This document shows, one piece after another, positions 1 through 7,040 of a stretch of DNA of 12,134 nucleotides. The first letter of the stretch is position 1, and every line of letters starts with the position of its first letter. The stretch covers positions 1-12,134 of the forward strand of contig CAZVFX010000169.1 in the NCBI GenBank assembly GCA_964626565.1. The letters are read 5' to 3'. Source of the stretch: CAZVFX01 sp964626565 (GTDB lineage Bacteria > Myxococcota_A > UBA9042 > CAIXZC01). Position numbers and translations under genes: made by a program. The notes under the pieces were generated by a model, which saw nothing but the letters and a program-made list of their open reading frames with translations, was not told where the DNA came from and ran no database searches.

Positions 1-2
1 CG

Positions 3-1946
3 TGCGCCGGTGCGTACGGGTGCGTGGAAGGTGCGTGTGAGTGTGTGGGTAGCTGCGAAGGGATTGAGTGCGGCCCGGACGAATGCGGCAACTGGTGCGG
101 CATCTGCGAAGAGGGGTGGGCGTGCGTGGACGCGAAATGTGTCTGCACTCCGACCTGTCTCGGCAAGGAATGCGGCGAGGATGGTTGCGGCGGCGAGTGC
201 GGGGTCTGTCCCCCGGGGAAACCGGTGTGTGACAACCACAAGTGCGAGTCCCAGGGGTGCACTTACGACTGTTCTGGGAAGGAATGCGGACCAGATGGCT
301 GCGGCGGGCATTGTGGGGTCTGTCCCCCCGAGAAGCCTGCTTGCGAGGGTCACACCTGCGTGGTACCGCCTTGCGTTCCCTCGTGCAGCGGCAAACAGTG
401 CGGCGAGGACGGTTGCGGGGGCGATTGCGGCCCGTGCGCGGAAGGACAGACCTGCCTCGGCAACCAGTGTGCGGGGCCGTGCGATGCCGCGCTCGGAGTG
501 CCTTCGAACATGGGGTGTGAGTTCTGGGCGGTAGACTTGGACAACGTGTACGAGTGGGGCAACAACGGCGACATCTTCGATGCCCAGGACGCGCAGTTTG
601 CGGTGATCGTGTCCAATGCGTCGGCCGAACCTGCTGCGGTGACAGTGACCTATCCGTCAGGTGAAACCAAGCAGGCCCAGGTGGCTCCTAAGGGGTCTGA
701 AAAATTCGAGCTTCCTCCCGATTGGGGTCTGGACGATACGGTGAAGGGCGATTACGCTTTTCATATCACCAGCAGCAGACCTGTCAGCGCCTACCAGTTC
801 AATCCCCTCTCAAACGAGGCGGTTTTCTCCAACGACGCATCCGTGCTGTTCCCCGTTGCGTACCTGGGCAGCGAATATCGCATCGTGACTTTGCCCCAAC
901 TGCACTCCGATTATCCCGGCTATCTCACGATCGTTGGTGCGGACGAAGGGGCGGTGGACGTCGACGTGACTGCAACCACCATGACTTACGGAGGTGTCGG
1001 TGTGCCCATTTTCACCGACGGCGACACCTACTCGTTCAAGCTGGACCCGGGGGAGGTGCTGCACATCGAGACGGTCAATCCTTACGGGGATTTGACCGGG
1101 AGTCACGTGGTGGCCTCGGGCAAGGTGGCGGTGTTCGGAGGACACGAGGCGGCCAGGACTACCACGGAGATTTGCTGTGGTGATCACCTGGAGCAGCAGC
1201 TTCCGCCTGTGGATACGTGGGGGAAGCGCTACCTGGTAACCAGGAGTTGGCCCCGGTGGAACGAAAAAGACCACCTGCGCATTGTGGCTGCTTACGACGA
1301 CACCGCGGTGGCCTTGGAGCCGCCGTTGGCGAACGTACCCATGCTGGATGCGGGGGAGTTTTTCAGCTTCAAAACGGGAGAAGATGTGGAGGTTGTCTCG
1401 TCGCATCCGATTATGGTGGCTCAGTTCCTGGCGTCGAGCCATGAGTTAGTGGGCCCGCCGATACCCGAGATTTGCGTGGACAACGAGAACTGTCCGGCGC
1501 CCTACACCTGCGATGGATTCGGCGGATTCTGTATCCCGCCCCAGTGCAGCGACACGCAAGACTGTCCGTCGAGCCACGAGTGCAAGTACTACCCCGACTG
1601 GGAGTATTTTGCGTGCGAGCCGCTGGGCGACCCCGCGATGATGATCGTGGCGCCCGTCGATCAGTTTCTGGAGTCTTTCGTCTTTGTGGTTCCGGATGCC
1701 TACGCCGAGTCTTACGTAAACATCACTGCACCGCTGGACTTCCAATCGGTCAGTCTCGACGGCAAGGCCCTGGGGACAGACCTGTTCGAGCCGGTCGGCA
1801 GCACCGGCTACGGCGTCTATCGAACCGCAGTCGGTGACGGAGCCCACACGCTCACTTCGAACAAAGGCGTGGGAGTTATGGTGCACGGGTACGACAACGA
1901 CGTCTCCTACGGCTATCCAGCGGGAATGAAGCTCGACAAATTTTAA
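3..1946 (+). CDS. Secreted Cys-rich protein with IgGFc-binding-like domain (5' partial)
   Basis: The frame is open to the left edge (codons from base 3 read C-A-G-A-Y-G-C), so the N-terminus and any signal peptide lie outside the window. The GTG at 24 is internal. Numbering from base 3, residues 1-160 hold four Cys modules of the type CxGKxCGxDGCGGxCGxC. From about residue 172 (GCEFWAVDLDN) to the end at 647 the sequence resembles the IgGFc-binding N-terminal-like domain (PF17517 type), which is frequent in myxobacterial surface proteins. Its hallmarks are SNAS..AVTVTY, SSRPVSAYQFNP, VVASGKVAVFGGHEA and LPPVDTWGKRYLV. A Cys-rich insert of two short units (residues about 491-538) interrupts the domain just before DPAMMIVAPVDQF. 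The protein is probably exported and surface-exposed, with a possible adhesive or binding role. IgG binding itself should not be inferred for a bacterium. The domain call is fairly firm; the function is unknown. Confidence 0.8.
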   Translation, partial: CAGAYGCVEGACECVGSCEGIECGPDECGNWCGICEEGWACVDAKCVCTPTCLGKECGEDGCGGECGVCPPGKPVCDNHKCESQGCTYDCSGKECGPDGCGGHCGVCPPEKPACEGHTCVVPPCVPSCSGKQCGEDGCGGDCGPCAEGQTCLGNQCAGPCDAALGVPSNMGCEFWAVDLDNVYEWGNNGDIFDAQDAQFAVIVSNASAEPAAVTVTYPSGETKQAQVAPKGSEKFELPPDWGLDDTVKGDYAFHITSSRPVSAYQFNPLSNEAVFSNDASVLFPVAYLGSEYRIVTLPQLHSDYPGYLTIVGADEGAVDVDVTATTMTYGGVGVPIFTDGDTYSFKLDPGEVLHIETVNPYGDLTGSHVVASGKVAVFGGHEAARTTTEICCGDHLEQQLPPVDTWGKRYLVTRSWPRWNEKDHLRIVAAYDDTAVALEPPLANVPMLDAGEFFSFKTGEDVEVVSSHPIMVAQFLASSHELVGPPIPEICVDNENCPAPYTCDGFGGFCIPPQCSDTQDCPSSHECKYYPDWEYFACEPLGDPAMMIVAPVDQFLESFVFVVPDAYAESYVNITAPLDFQSVSLDGKALGTDLFEPVGSTGYGVYRTAVGDGAHTLTSNKGVGVMVHGYDNDVSYGYPAGMKLDKF

Positions 1947-1949
1947 CTC

Positions 1950-1978
1950 TTAACAGCTCTCCTGTACTAATATATGGT
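1950..1978 (+). promoter_or_regulatory. Possible sigma70-like promoter upstream of the DUF4442 gene
   Basis: TTAACA (1950-1955) lies 17 bp upstream of TATGGT (1973-1978), in the 61-bp gap between the first gene and the ATG at 2008. The -35 is close to consensus and the -10 is weak. An overlapping AT-rich stretch (TAATATATG, 1968-1976) is the only such island nearby. No hairpin terminator is visible after the preceding stop codon, so read-through is also possible. Confidence 0.3.
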
Positions 1979-2007
1979 GCGAAGTTCGAGTTGACCTCGG
2001 GGGTCCA

Positions 2008-2484
2008 ATGGAAGCGCTTGCGAGATTGAAAGAGACTTTGTTCCTCAGATTGTTCGCCTACATGAAGATTCCGATGCTGGCCTATTTGAGGCCTAAGGTT
2101 GTGGAGTTGGATGAGAGCCGTTGCGTGATTCGACTGCCTCTCAACAACCGGTCCAGGAATCACCTTTGTTCCATGTATTTCGGTGCGTTGTGTGCAGGGG
2201 CGGATTTGGCTGGAGGCCTGGCCGCCATGCGGTCGATTCAGAAGACGGCGCCCAAGGTCGCGTTCGTGTTCAAGGATTTTGACGCCCAGTTTTTGAAACG
2301 CGCCGAAGGCGCCGTGTACTTTACTTGTGATGATGGGGTCAGTATGCTGGACCTGGTCACTCAGGCCGACGCCACCGGCGAGCGGGTCGAGGGAGCGGTG
2401 AACGTTGTGGCCACGGTGCCGGACAAGCTGGGCGATGAGCCAGTGGCGAAATTCCGGCTGACAATCTCATTGAAGAAGCGGTAG
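2008..2484 (+). CDS. DUF4442-type hotdog-fold protein (thioesterase-like)
   Basis: This is a 158-residue cytoplasmic protein with no signal peptide. Residues 47-74 carry the feature that best fits the DUF4442 / YiiD-C-terminal-like hotdog group: NRSRNHLCSMYFGALCAGAD, i.e. an Asn-His pair (51-52) followed by the Gly/Ala-rich central helix. Related hotdog proteins hydrolyse or bind acyl-CoA thioesters; here the activity and substrate are inferred. The ATG is preceded by a G-rich, rather poor ribosome-binding site (GGGGG, 1999-2003). The stop codon lies 17 bp before the next start, so the gene is likely co-transcribed with the thioredoxin-domain lipoprotein and fxsA. A ligase and a MaoC-type hydratase, which also act on acyl-CoAs, lie about 2 kb downstream on the other strand. 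The fold assignment is moderate and the enzymatic role is low confidence. Confidence 0.7.
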   Translation: MEALARLKETLFLRLFAYMKIPMLAYLRPKVVELDESRCVIRLPLNNRSRNHLCSMYFGALCAGADLAGGLAAMRSIQKTAPKVAFVFKDFDAQFLKRAEGAVYFTCDDGVSMLDLVTQADATGERVEGAVNVVATVPDKLGDEPVAKFRLTISLKKR

Positions 2485-2501
2485 TTGCCGCAGGAGCGAA
2501 C

Positions 2502-3905
2502 ATGAAGAGCGCCTTGTTCTGGAAGTTGGTGTTGGTGCTGGCCGTCTCATTTTCCCTGACGTGCGGGGGGGATGACGGCGGTGGAGAGGAAGAACCGGAG
2601 GTGAAAGAGTGTAAGGATCCGACACCTTACGAACTAGACGGCAAGTGCGTGAAATGCACCGAGGACGACCATTGCCCCGGGGATCAGACCTGCCTGGCGG
2701 ACTACAACGAGTGTGCCTGCCCCGACCTGACACCCTATTTTGACGGGGCGGCGTGCCGTGAGTGCGAAAAGGACGCGCACTGCGACGACGGCGATCTTTG
2801 TGACGAGTGCACGTTTACCTGTGTATGGCCGGGCGATCCATGCGAGGACGGAGTTGTGTGCGAGGGTAAATGCCTCGGCTGTCTCGACACCGGAGACTGC
2901 GATCCCGGCTGGCAGTGCGACCAGAGCGATAACCAGTGCCTGGAGTTGAACTGCGAGTCACCCAACAAATACCTGTTCGCCGGCCAGTGTGTGCAATGCC
3001 TGGGCGACGCGCACTGCGGCGGCGGGCTGCTGTGCGACCTCAATAGCCATGAATGTAAGTGCGAGGATGCCTCCCTGGTCCTGGTGGACGGCGACTGCGT
3101 GCAGTGCGCTTCTTCGACTCACTGCCCGCCGGGCGAGATGTGCAATACGCAAACCAACGAATGCGAGCCTTTCGAGGGCTCATGTCCGCCGGAGAAGCCG
3201 TTCAAACTCGGGGGCGAATGCGTGCAGTGCCTGGACGACTCCAACTGCCCGGAGACCGGCTGCAATATGGAGAAACACAAGTGCTTTCCGCCCCCCTTGG
3301 TGTGTGAGCCGCCGACCCCCTACGAACTGGAAGGGGAGTGCGTGGAGTGCCTGGAGGACGTCAATTGCAAACAGGGTCAGATCTGCAAGCCTTACAACCA
3401 CGAGTGCGGCGCACCGGGGGGCGGCGACTGCGTGCCCAACGGCAACGGCTCGAACAAGGGCAACAAGATCGGTGATTTCACGCTTGAGGATTGTGACGGA
3501 AATCCTGTGTCCCTCCATGACTACTGTGGCAACAAGAAGGCGGTCTGGTTCGTGCTGGTGGCGGGTTGGTGCACCGCCTGTGACGCATATGCTTCACAGG
3601 CCGAAGGGTTGTGGAAAGAGTACGAGGAAATCGGCGTGCAGTTGATCTTCATCCTGGGCGAGACGCCCTCCGGCGGCGCCCCGACCCTGGGTTACTGCAA
3701 GACCTGGGCTATGGACCACGGGGTCACCGCACCGGTGTTGATAGACGCTCACTGGGAGACCATCGATTCCAAGATCACTCCCGGCGGGTTCGACCTTCCG
3801 TGGGACTATTTGCTGGACGGGGACGACATGACTTTCACGTGGGAGTCATTGGATCCGTCTCCAGCCGCGTTCATGCAGGCCCTGAACAACCTGCTCTACA
3901 ACTGA
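2502..3905 (+). CDS. Cys-rich lipoprotein with C-terminal thioredoxin/redoxin-like domain (CTAC)
   Basis: This 467-residue protein starts at an ATG with a good ribosome-binding site (AGGAG, 2492-2496). Residues 1-20 are a hydrophobic signal sequence ending SLTC, so Cys21 is a probable lipidation site. The lipobox is atypical, with Leu at -2 rather than -3. A Gly/Asp/Glu-rich tether follows. Residues 37-302 hold seven six-Cys units of about 40 residues, typically C..PxPYxLxGxCVxC..D..CP.G..C......C. Residues 324-467 form a redoxin/TlpA-like thioredoxin fold: GDFTLEDCDGNPVSLHDYCG, then a hydrophobic strand and GWCTACDAYA, with the CxxC pair at Cys357 and Cys360. I count 51 Cys in total. It probably acts outside the cytoplasm as a membrane-anchored thiol-disulfide protein. 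Whether it oxidises, reduces or isomerises, and on what partner, cannot be read from sequence. It overlaps the fxsA start by one base. Confidence 0.85.
   Translation: MKSALFWKLVLVLAVSFSLTCGGDDGGGEEEPEVKECKDPTPYELDGKCVKCTEDDHCPGDQTCLADYNECACPDLTPYFDGAACRECEKDAHCDDGDLCDECTFTCVWPGDPCEDGVVCEGKCLGCLDTGDCDPGWQCDQSDNQCLELNCESPNKYLFAGQCVQCLGDAHCGGGLLCDLNSHECKCEDASLVLVDGDCVQCASSTHCPPGEMCNTQTNECEPFEGSCPPEKPFKLGGECVQCLDDSNCPETGCNMEKHKCFPPPLVCEPPTPYELEGECVECLEDVNCKQGQICKPYNHECGAPGGGDCVPNGNGSNKGNKIGDFTLEDCDGNPVSLHDYCGNKKAVWFVLVAGWCTACDAYASQAEGLWKEYEEIGVQLIFILGETPSGGAPTLGYCKTWAMDHGVTAPVLIDAHWETIDSKITPGGFDLPWDYLLDGDDMTFTWESLDPSPAAFMQALNNLLYN
2610..3407 (+). repeat. Seven tandem six-Cys protein repeats
   Basis: Residues 37-302 of the thioredoxin-domain lipoprotein consist of seven units of about 33-45 residues. 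Typical units begin C-x-x-P-x-P-Y/F, continue G-x-C-V-x-C (GKCVKC, GQCVQC, GDCVQC, GECVQC, GECVEC) and end x-C-x(5)-C-x(5,6)-C. Units 2 and 3 are the most divergent: unit 2 has an additional Cys and unit 3 lacks the PxPY opening. At DNA level the units are well diverged, so they look old rather than freshly duplicated. Confidence 0.85.
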
Positions 3906-4387
3906 TGTGGTTACTGCTGTTCATCGGAGTGCCCGCGGTTGAGCTCTATCTGCTCATTCGGGTCGGCTCTCAGATCGGTCTCTTCTACACCGTAGGAATA
4001 ATCGTCTTCACGGGAGTCTTGGGCTGGTCTCTGGTCAAGTATCAGGGACTCGCCACCCTGGCGAAGATTCGGGAGGAGATGGCCCGGGGGACCATTCCCG
4101 CCAATGAGATGGTGGGCGGCCTGTGTCTTCTGGCCGCGGGGATTGTGCTCTTGACGCCCGGGTTCCTCACTGATGCCGCTGGCTTTCTGCTGCTGGTTCC
4201 GCCGGTGCGAGCGCTGCTTGCCCGCTATCTTATCAAGCGCTTCAAATCGCGGGTCGTAACCGTTGGCGCAGGCGGCCCGTTTCAAGGTCCTTTCGGAGCA
4301 GGAGGGCCAGGCGAGCGGACCCCTCCACCTTCCGGAAGGGTGATCAGGCCTCGGGAGCGGCTCCCAGACGAGCCATCCCCCGAATAA
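3905..4387 (+). CDS. fxsA: FxsA-family cytoplasmic membrane protein
   Basis: This is a 160-residue inner-membrane protein. The start is the ATG sharing its A with the preceding TGA (TGATG at 3903-3907). The same frame is open far upstream, but only this start gives the family N-terminus. It shows the typical FxsA layout: a first membrane segment (about 1-21, MWLLLFIGVPAVELYLLIRV), a second (24-44, ending GVLGWSLVKYQG), a charged loop with IREEMARG, and a longer hydrophobic stretch (74-115) with GIVLLTPGFLTDAAGFLLLVPP, followed by a basic, Gly/Pro-rich cytoplasmic tail. In E. coli FxsA (YjeG) overproduction relieves phage T7 exclusion by the F plasmid; its normal job is unknown. The stop-start overlap suggests translational coupling to the lipoprotein gene. 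Its last 44 bp overlap the tail of the convergent MaoC-type gene. Confidence 0.88.
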   Translation: MWLLLFIGVPAVELYLLIRVGSQIGLFYTVGIIVFTGVLGWSLVKYQGLATLAKIREEMARGTIPANEMVGGLCLLAAGIVLLTPGFLTDAAGFLLLVPPVRALLARYLIKRFKSRVVTVGAGGPFQGPFGAGGPGERTPPPSGRVIRPRERLPDEPSPE

Positions 4388-5225
4388 CGACTTCCCCTCC
4401 CCCGAGCACCTCGAATAGAGTCGTTTGTGCGTCCCTGTTCCAGGCCCGCACTTGAACGGTGCTGCCGGGGACGACCATCCCGGTGAACCGGCAAGCCAGC
4501 TCCCGCAATTGTCCCGGGTCTTCATCGCCCTCCCGATTCACCAGCTCCCGCGCCGCCATAGCCAGGGTGGCGGTGCCGTGGAGGATAATGTCCGGGAGGC
4601 CCGCGTTAAGGGCGAAAGCTCTCGAGGTGTGGATGGGGAACACGATGTTGGTGCAGCCGTCGTACAGGTGGGCCGCTTCACGGGGAACCGGGATCTCGGC
4701 TTCCCAAGTCGCTTCGGCGCCCCCTTCGGCTGCGACGGCAGGTGCGGGCGATTCACCCGGTAGAACCCTGGCCTCGCAACCGACGCCTCGAAAGATCGCT
4801 CCCACGTGCTCGGTGAAGACCTGCTTTCCATCGGTTTCAGTTGCGTCGAACCGGATGATTATCAGAGCGCCAGCTCGGGTAGGCGTCAGGGAAGTGACCT
4901 CGCCGCCGATGCGCAAAGTCCTTCCCGGTCGTATGGGCCGGTGGAAGAGCAGGCGCTCCGACGCGTGCACCAGTCGGGGCATAGCTCCGGCCGGAATGGC
5001 GTCTCCCAGCACTCCGCTCATACCGACCACGTTGGGGAAGGTTGTCGCCACCGCAAACATGGGCGGAGCCACGATTCCATCCGGTGATGAGTCATCGAAG
5101 TAGCGGGAGTTGAGGTCACCCACGGCCGCAGCATAGTTCATGGTCTCCCGCCAGGTGACTCTACGCTCCGCGGTGGGGATCTTGAGGCCCACCACGTCGG
5201 AAGAGATACGCAGTTCAGCGCTCAT
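4344..5225 (-). CDS. MaoC-type double-hotdog hydratase/dehydratase
   Basis: The protein has 293 residues if started at the ATG at 5225, which overlaps the ligase stop as ATGA. A second ATG three codons upstream is possible, but the overlap favours the inner one. Residues about 5-145 look like an N-terminal MaoC / FAS1-like dehydratase hotdog (YAAAVGDLNSRYFDD, then GIVAPPMFA). Residues about 175-285 are a C-terminal MaoC-like hotdog with FPIHTSRAFALNAGLPDIIL and then HGTA; His199 is in the usual hydratase-2 position. The classical D-x-N-P-x-H is changed to TNIVFPIH, so the Asp partner is not in its standard place. This resembles a PIHT..AGLPDIILHG subfamily of MaoC proteins. The likely role is hydration of an enoyl-CoA or dehydration of a 3-hydroxyacyl-CoA, in one pathway with the ligase directly upstream. 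The substrate is unknown. Confidence 0.8.
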   Translation of the reverse strand: MSAELRISSDVVGLKIPTAERRVTWRETMNYAAAVGDLNSRYFDDSSPDGIVAPPMFAVATTFPNVVGMSGVLGDAIPAGAMPRLVHASERLLFHRPIRPGRTLRIGGEVTSLTPTRAGALIIIRFDATETDGKQVFTEHVGAIFRGVGCEARVLPGESPAPAVAAEGGAEATWEAEIPVPREAAHLYDGCTNIVFPIHTSRAFALNAGLPDIILHGTATLAMAARELVNREGDEDPGQLRELACRFTGMVVPGSTVQVRAWNRDAQTTLFEVLGGGEVVIRGMARLGAAPEA

Positions 5226-6958
5226 GAATCCCACTCGCCCCGGGCGCGCAGCGCCTTTACCTCTTCGGCAGCCTGTTCCTTCAGCACCACGTAGTCAGTT
5301 TTGGCCACCCGATTCAAGGGCAATCCCGCCGGCTCAAGTACGACGTAGTGCAGCGGCCGCATGTACGACGCCATGCCCCGGGCGTGCCCCTGAAGCTCCT
5401 CGACGGTCAGGTCGGTGCCGGGCTTCTGCTCCACGAAGCAGACGATTCCTTCGGAAAACACCTCGTGCTCCACGCCTACTACGGCGCAAACCGCGACTTT
5501 GTCCCTCAGTTCACAGAAGTGGTCTTCGATCTGGGCGGGGAACACCTGGTAGCCCTTGGGCTTGATGACCAGCTTGGCCCGCCCCGCAAAATGCAACCCT
5601 TTGTCGTCGACAAAGCCCAGGTCTCCGGTGTAGATGTAACCGTCGGTCGACACGGTGGCTGCGGTGGCCTCCGGGGCGTTGACATAGCCTAGGAACGTTT
5701 GCGGTCCACTAAAGCAGATGTTGCCCGTTTCGCCGGCCGCCATCTCGTCTCCGGCCGACCCGTCGGCCTTCATCTCCTGGCGGATGGTCATGGGGTAGAC
5801 CGGCATGTCAAAGCCCACGCCGGCCAGGATATCGTCCACAGTGCCATCGAGGGGAGAGTAGGTGGCAAACCCCGCGGTTTCGGTGAGGCCCAAGCCTGTG
5901 CCGAAACCGGGGGCCATGGTCGACAATTTCTCAAGGAAGGTGCGGCTGACCTGCTGGCCGCCGTAGAGCGCGAACTTCAGCGTCGACAGGTCGTAGTCAT
6001 CGTAGTTGGGAAGTCGCCACTGCAAGTTGAAAAGAGCTGGGATCTGGCCGAAGCAGTTCACCTGGTGATCCTGGATCGCCTTCAGCGACAGTTCCGCGTC
6101 GAAAATGTGCAGAATCACTGCGGTGCCGCCGAAGAAGAACGTGGTCATCAACTGTTCGGTCTGGCAGCCGACGTGGGAAGGGGGCAGGTTCACCAACATG
6201 CGAGCGTCGTCGTCGATCCCGAAAGCCGCGCCCAGGCACATGTTCTGGCAGGTGATGTTGCGGTGCGAGAGTAGCGCCGGCTTCGGATATCCGGTGGACC
6301 CGGTGGTGAAGATCACCAGGCAGCCGTCGTTTTCGGTGATTCTACCCGTCGCCTGCATATAGGACTTGAGCAACTCTGACTCGGAAGGGTTGCTCAGCGC
6401 GGCCATGGCGAGGCCGCGTGCCTCTTCAGCCAGCACGAACGCGGACACGGCGCCTTCGATGGTCTCGTCGGGGGCGGAGAACTGTACGAAGTGCTCCACG
6501 AAGGGGCAGTGGGCCATCACGGCTTTGCCCAATTCGCTGAAGTCCGCCACCGGGGTTTTGCCCAGGAAAGCGTATCCCTTGGCTTTGACCAGGCCGAGGC
6601 TGCGGATCACCTCCGGGCCTTTAAGCCGCAAGTCCAGCGGCACGAATATCACGCCGATTTTGAAGCAGGCGTATTCCAGATAGACGTGTTCCGTGAGCAG
6701 AGGAAGCGAGGTGCAGAAGAAATCACCGGAAACAAAGCCCATATCCAGTAGTTTCAAAGCCAGCGCGGTGGTGGTCTGGTCGAACTCCTTCCAGGTCACC
6801 TGTTTCTCGGTGTTGGCGTTGATCATGGCCAGGGCGTCCGGCTTTTCCGCCGCCCATTTGGCAACGATCCCGTGCAGCAGGTGCAGGTCTTTGAAGTCGT
6901 TGTCGAAATTCTCGAGGGAGCACTGTGGTACGCCGTGCCGCTTTTCGAAATCCACCAT
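5222..6958 (-). CDS. ANL-superfamily acyl-CoA ligase (AMP-forming)
   Basis: The protein has 578 residues. The start chosen at 6958 has a strong AGGAGG (6964-6969) five bases upstream; the longer open frame to 7189 adds 77 residues that run through the divergent promoter and has no such site. It shows the adenylate-forming order: phosphate loop FTTGSTGYPKPALLSHRN (217-234), LYGGQQVS (331-338), GTGLGLTET (353-361, Glu360 for ATP/Mg), YTGDLG (443-448), GRAKLVIKPKG (459-469) and the catalytic lysine region LPLNRVAKTDY (546-556, Lys553). It is expected to activate a carboxylic acid with ATP and load it onto CoA. The acid could be a fatty or an aromatic acid and cannot be told from sequence. In the hinge motif the usual Asp after GRxK is Leu. 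No signal peptide is seen. It forms a two-gene unit with the MaoC-type gene. Confidence 0.88.
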   Translation of the reverse strand: MVDFEKRHGVPQCSLENFDNDFKDLHLLHGIVAKWAAEKPDALAMINANTEKQVTWKEFDQTTTALALKLLDMGFVSGDFFCTSLPLLTEHVYLEYACFKIGVIFVPLDLRLKGPEVIRSLGLVKAKGYAFLGKTPVADFSELGKAVMAHCPFVEHFVQFSAPDETIEGAVSAFVLAEEARGLAMAALSNPSESELLKSYMQATGRITENDGCLVIFTTGSTGYPKPALLSHRNITCQNMCLGAAFGIDDDARMLVNLPPSHVGCQTEQLMTTFFFGGTAVILHIFDAELSLKAIQDHQVNCFGQIPALFNLQWRLPNYDDYDLSTLKFALYGGQQVSRTFLEKLSTMAPGFGTGLGLTETAGFATYSPLDGTVDDILAGVGFDMPVYPMTIRQEMKADGSAGDEMAAGETGNICFSGPQTFLGYVNAPEATAATVSTDGYIYTGDLGFVDDKGLHFAGRAKLVIKPKGYQVFPAQIEDHFCELRDKVAVCAVVGVEHEVFSEGIVCFVEQKPGTDLTVEELQGHARGMASYMRPLHYVVLEPAGLPLNRVAKTDYVVLKEQAAEEVKALRARGEWDS

Positions 6959-6963
6959 GGTTT

Positions 6964-6969
6964 CCTCCT
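6964..6969 (-). promoter_or_regulatory. Ribosome-binding site that fixes the ligase start
   Basis: The minus strand reads AGGAGG five bases before the ATG at 6958. It argues against the longer open frame reaching 7189. Confidence 0.8.
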
Positions 6970-6986
6970 CTGTCAAACCCGCTGAT

Positions 6987-7015
6987 CTTATATCTTGCGC
7001 CGGCAGGCGGGACAA
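6987..7015 (-). promoter_or_regulatory. Sigma70-like promoter for the ligase/hydratase operon
   Basis: On the minus strand TTGTCC (7015-7010) is followed after 17 bp by TATAAG (6992-6987). This places transcription start near 6980 and gives a leader of about 20 nt with AGGAGG before the ATG at 6958. Four of six -35 bases and five of six -10 bases match consensus. It lies in the 82-bp divergent spacer shared with arfB. I see no convincing matching promoter on the plus strand; AATACT (7018-7023) with TTGCGC (6995-7000) is weak. Confidence 0.55.
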
Positions 7016-7030
7016 GGAATACTTATCAGC

Positions 7031-7035
7031 GGAGG
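7031..7035 (+). promoter_or_regulatory. Ribosome-binding site that supports the GTG start of arfB
   Basis: GGAGG, within GGAGGGGG, lies five bases before the GTG at 7041. The GTG yields the family-typical N-terminus, whereas the ATGs further upstream in frame lie inside the divergent ligase gene. Confidence 0.7.
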
Positions 7036-7040
7036 GGGCG

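Noticed and set aside
24..26. GTG at 24 as the start of the first gene
   Set aside because: The frame is open to the window edge and already encodes Cys-module sequence upstream, with no signal peptide after the GTG.
3611..3904. An N-terminal extension of fxsA
   Set aside because: It is a frame-shifted shadow of the thioredoxin-domain coding region. The FxsA membrane start is at 3905.
6693..7040. An upstream extension of the arfB reading frame, giving a 256-residue protein
   Set aside because: The extra 116 residues run antisense through the ligase gene and the divergent promoter and do not look like protein. The GTG at 7041 with GGAGG gives the standard ArfB N-terminus.
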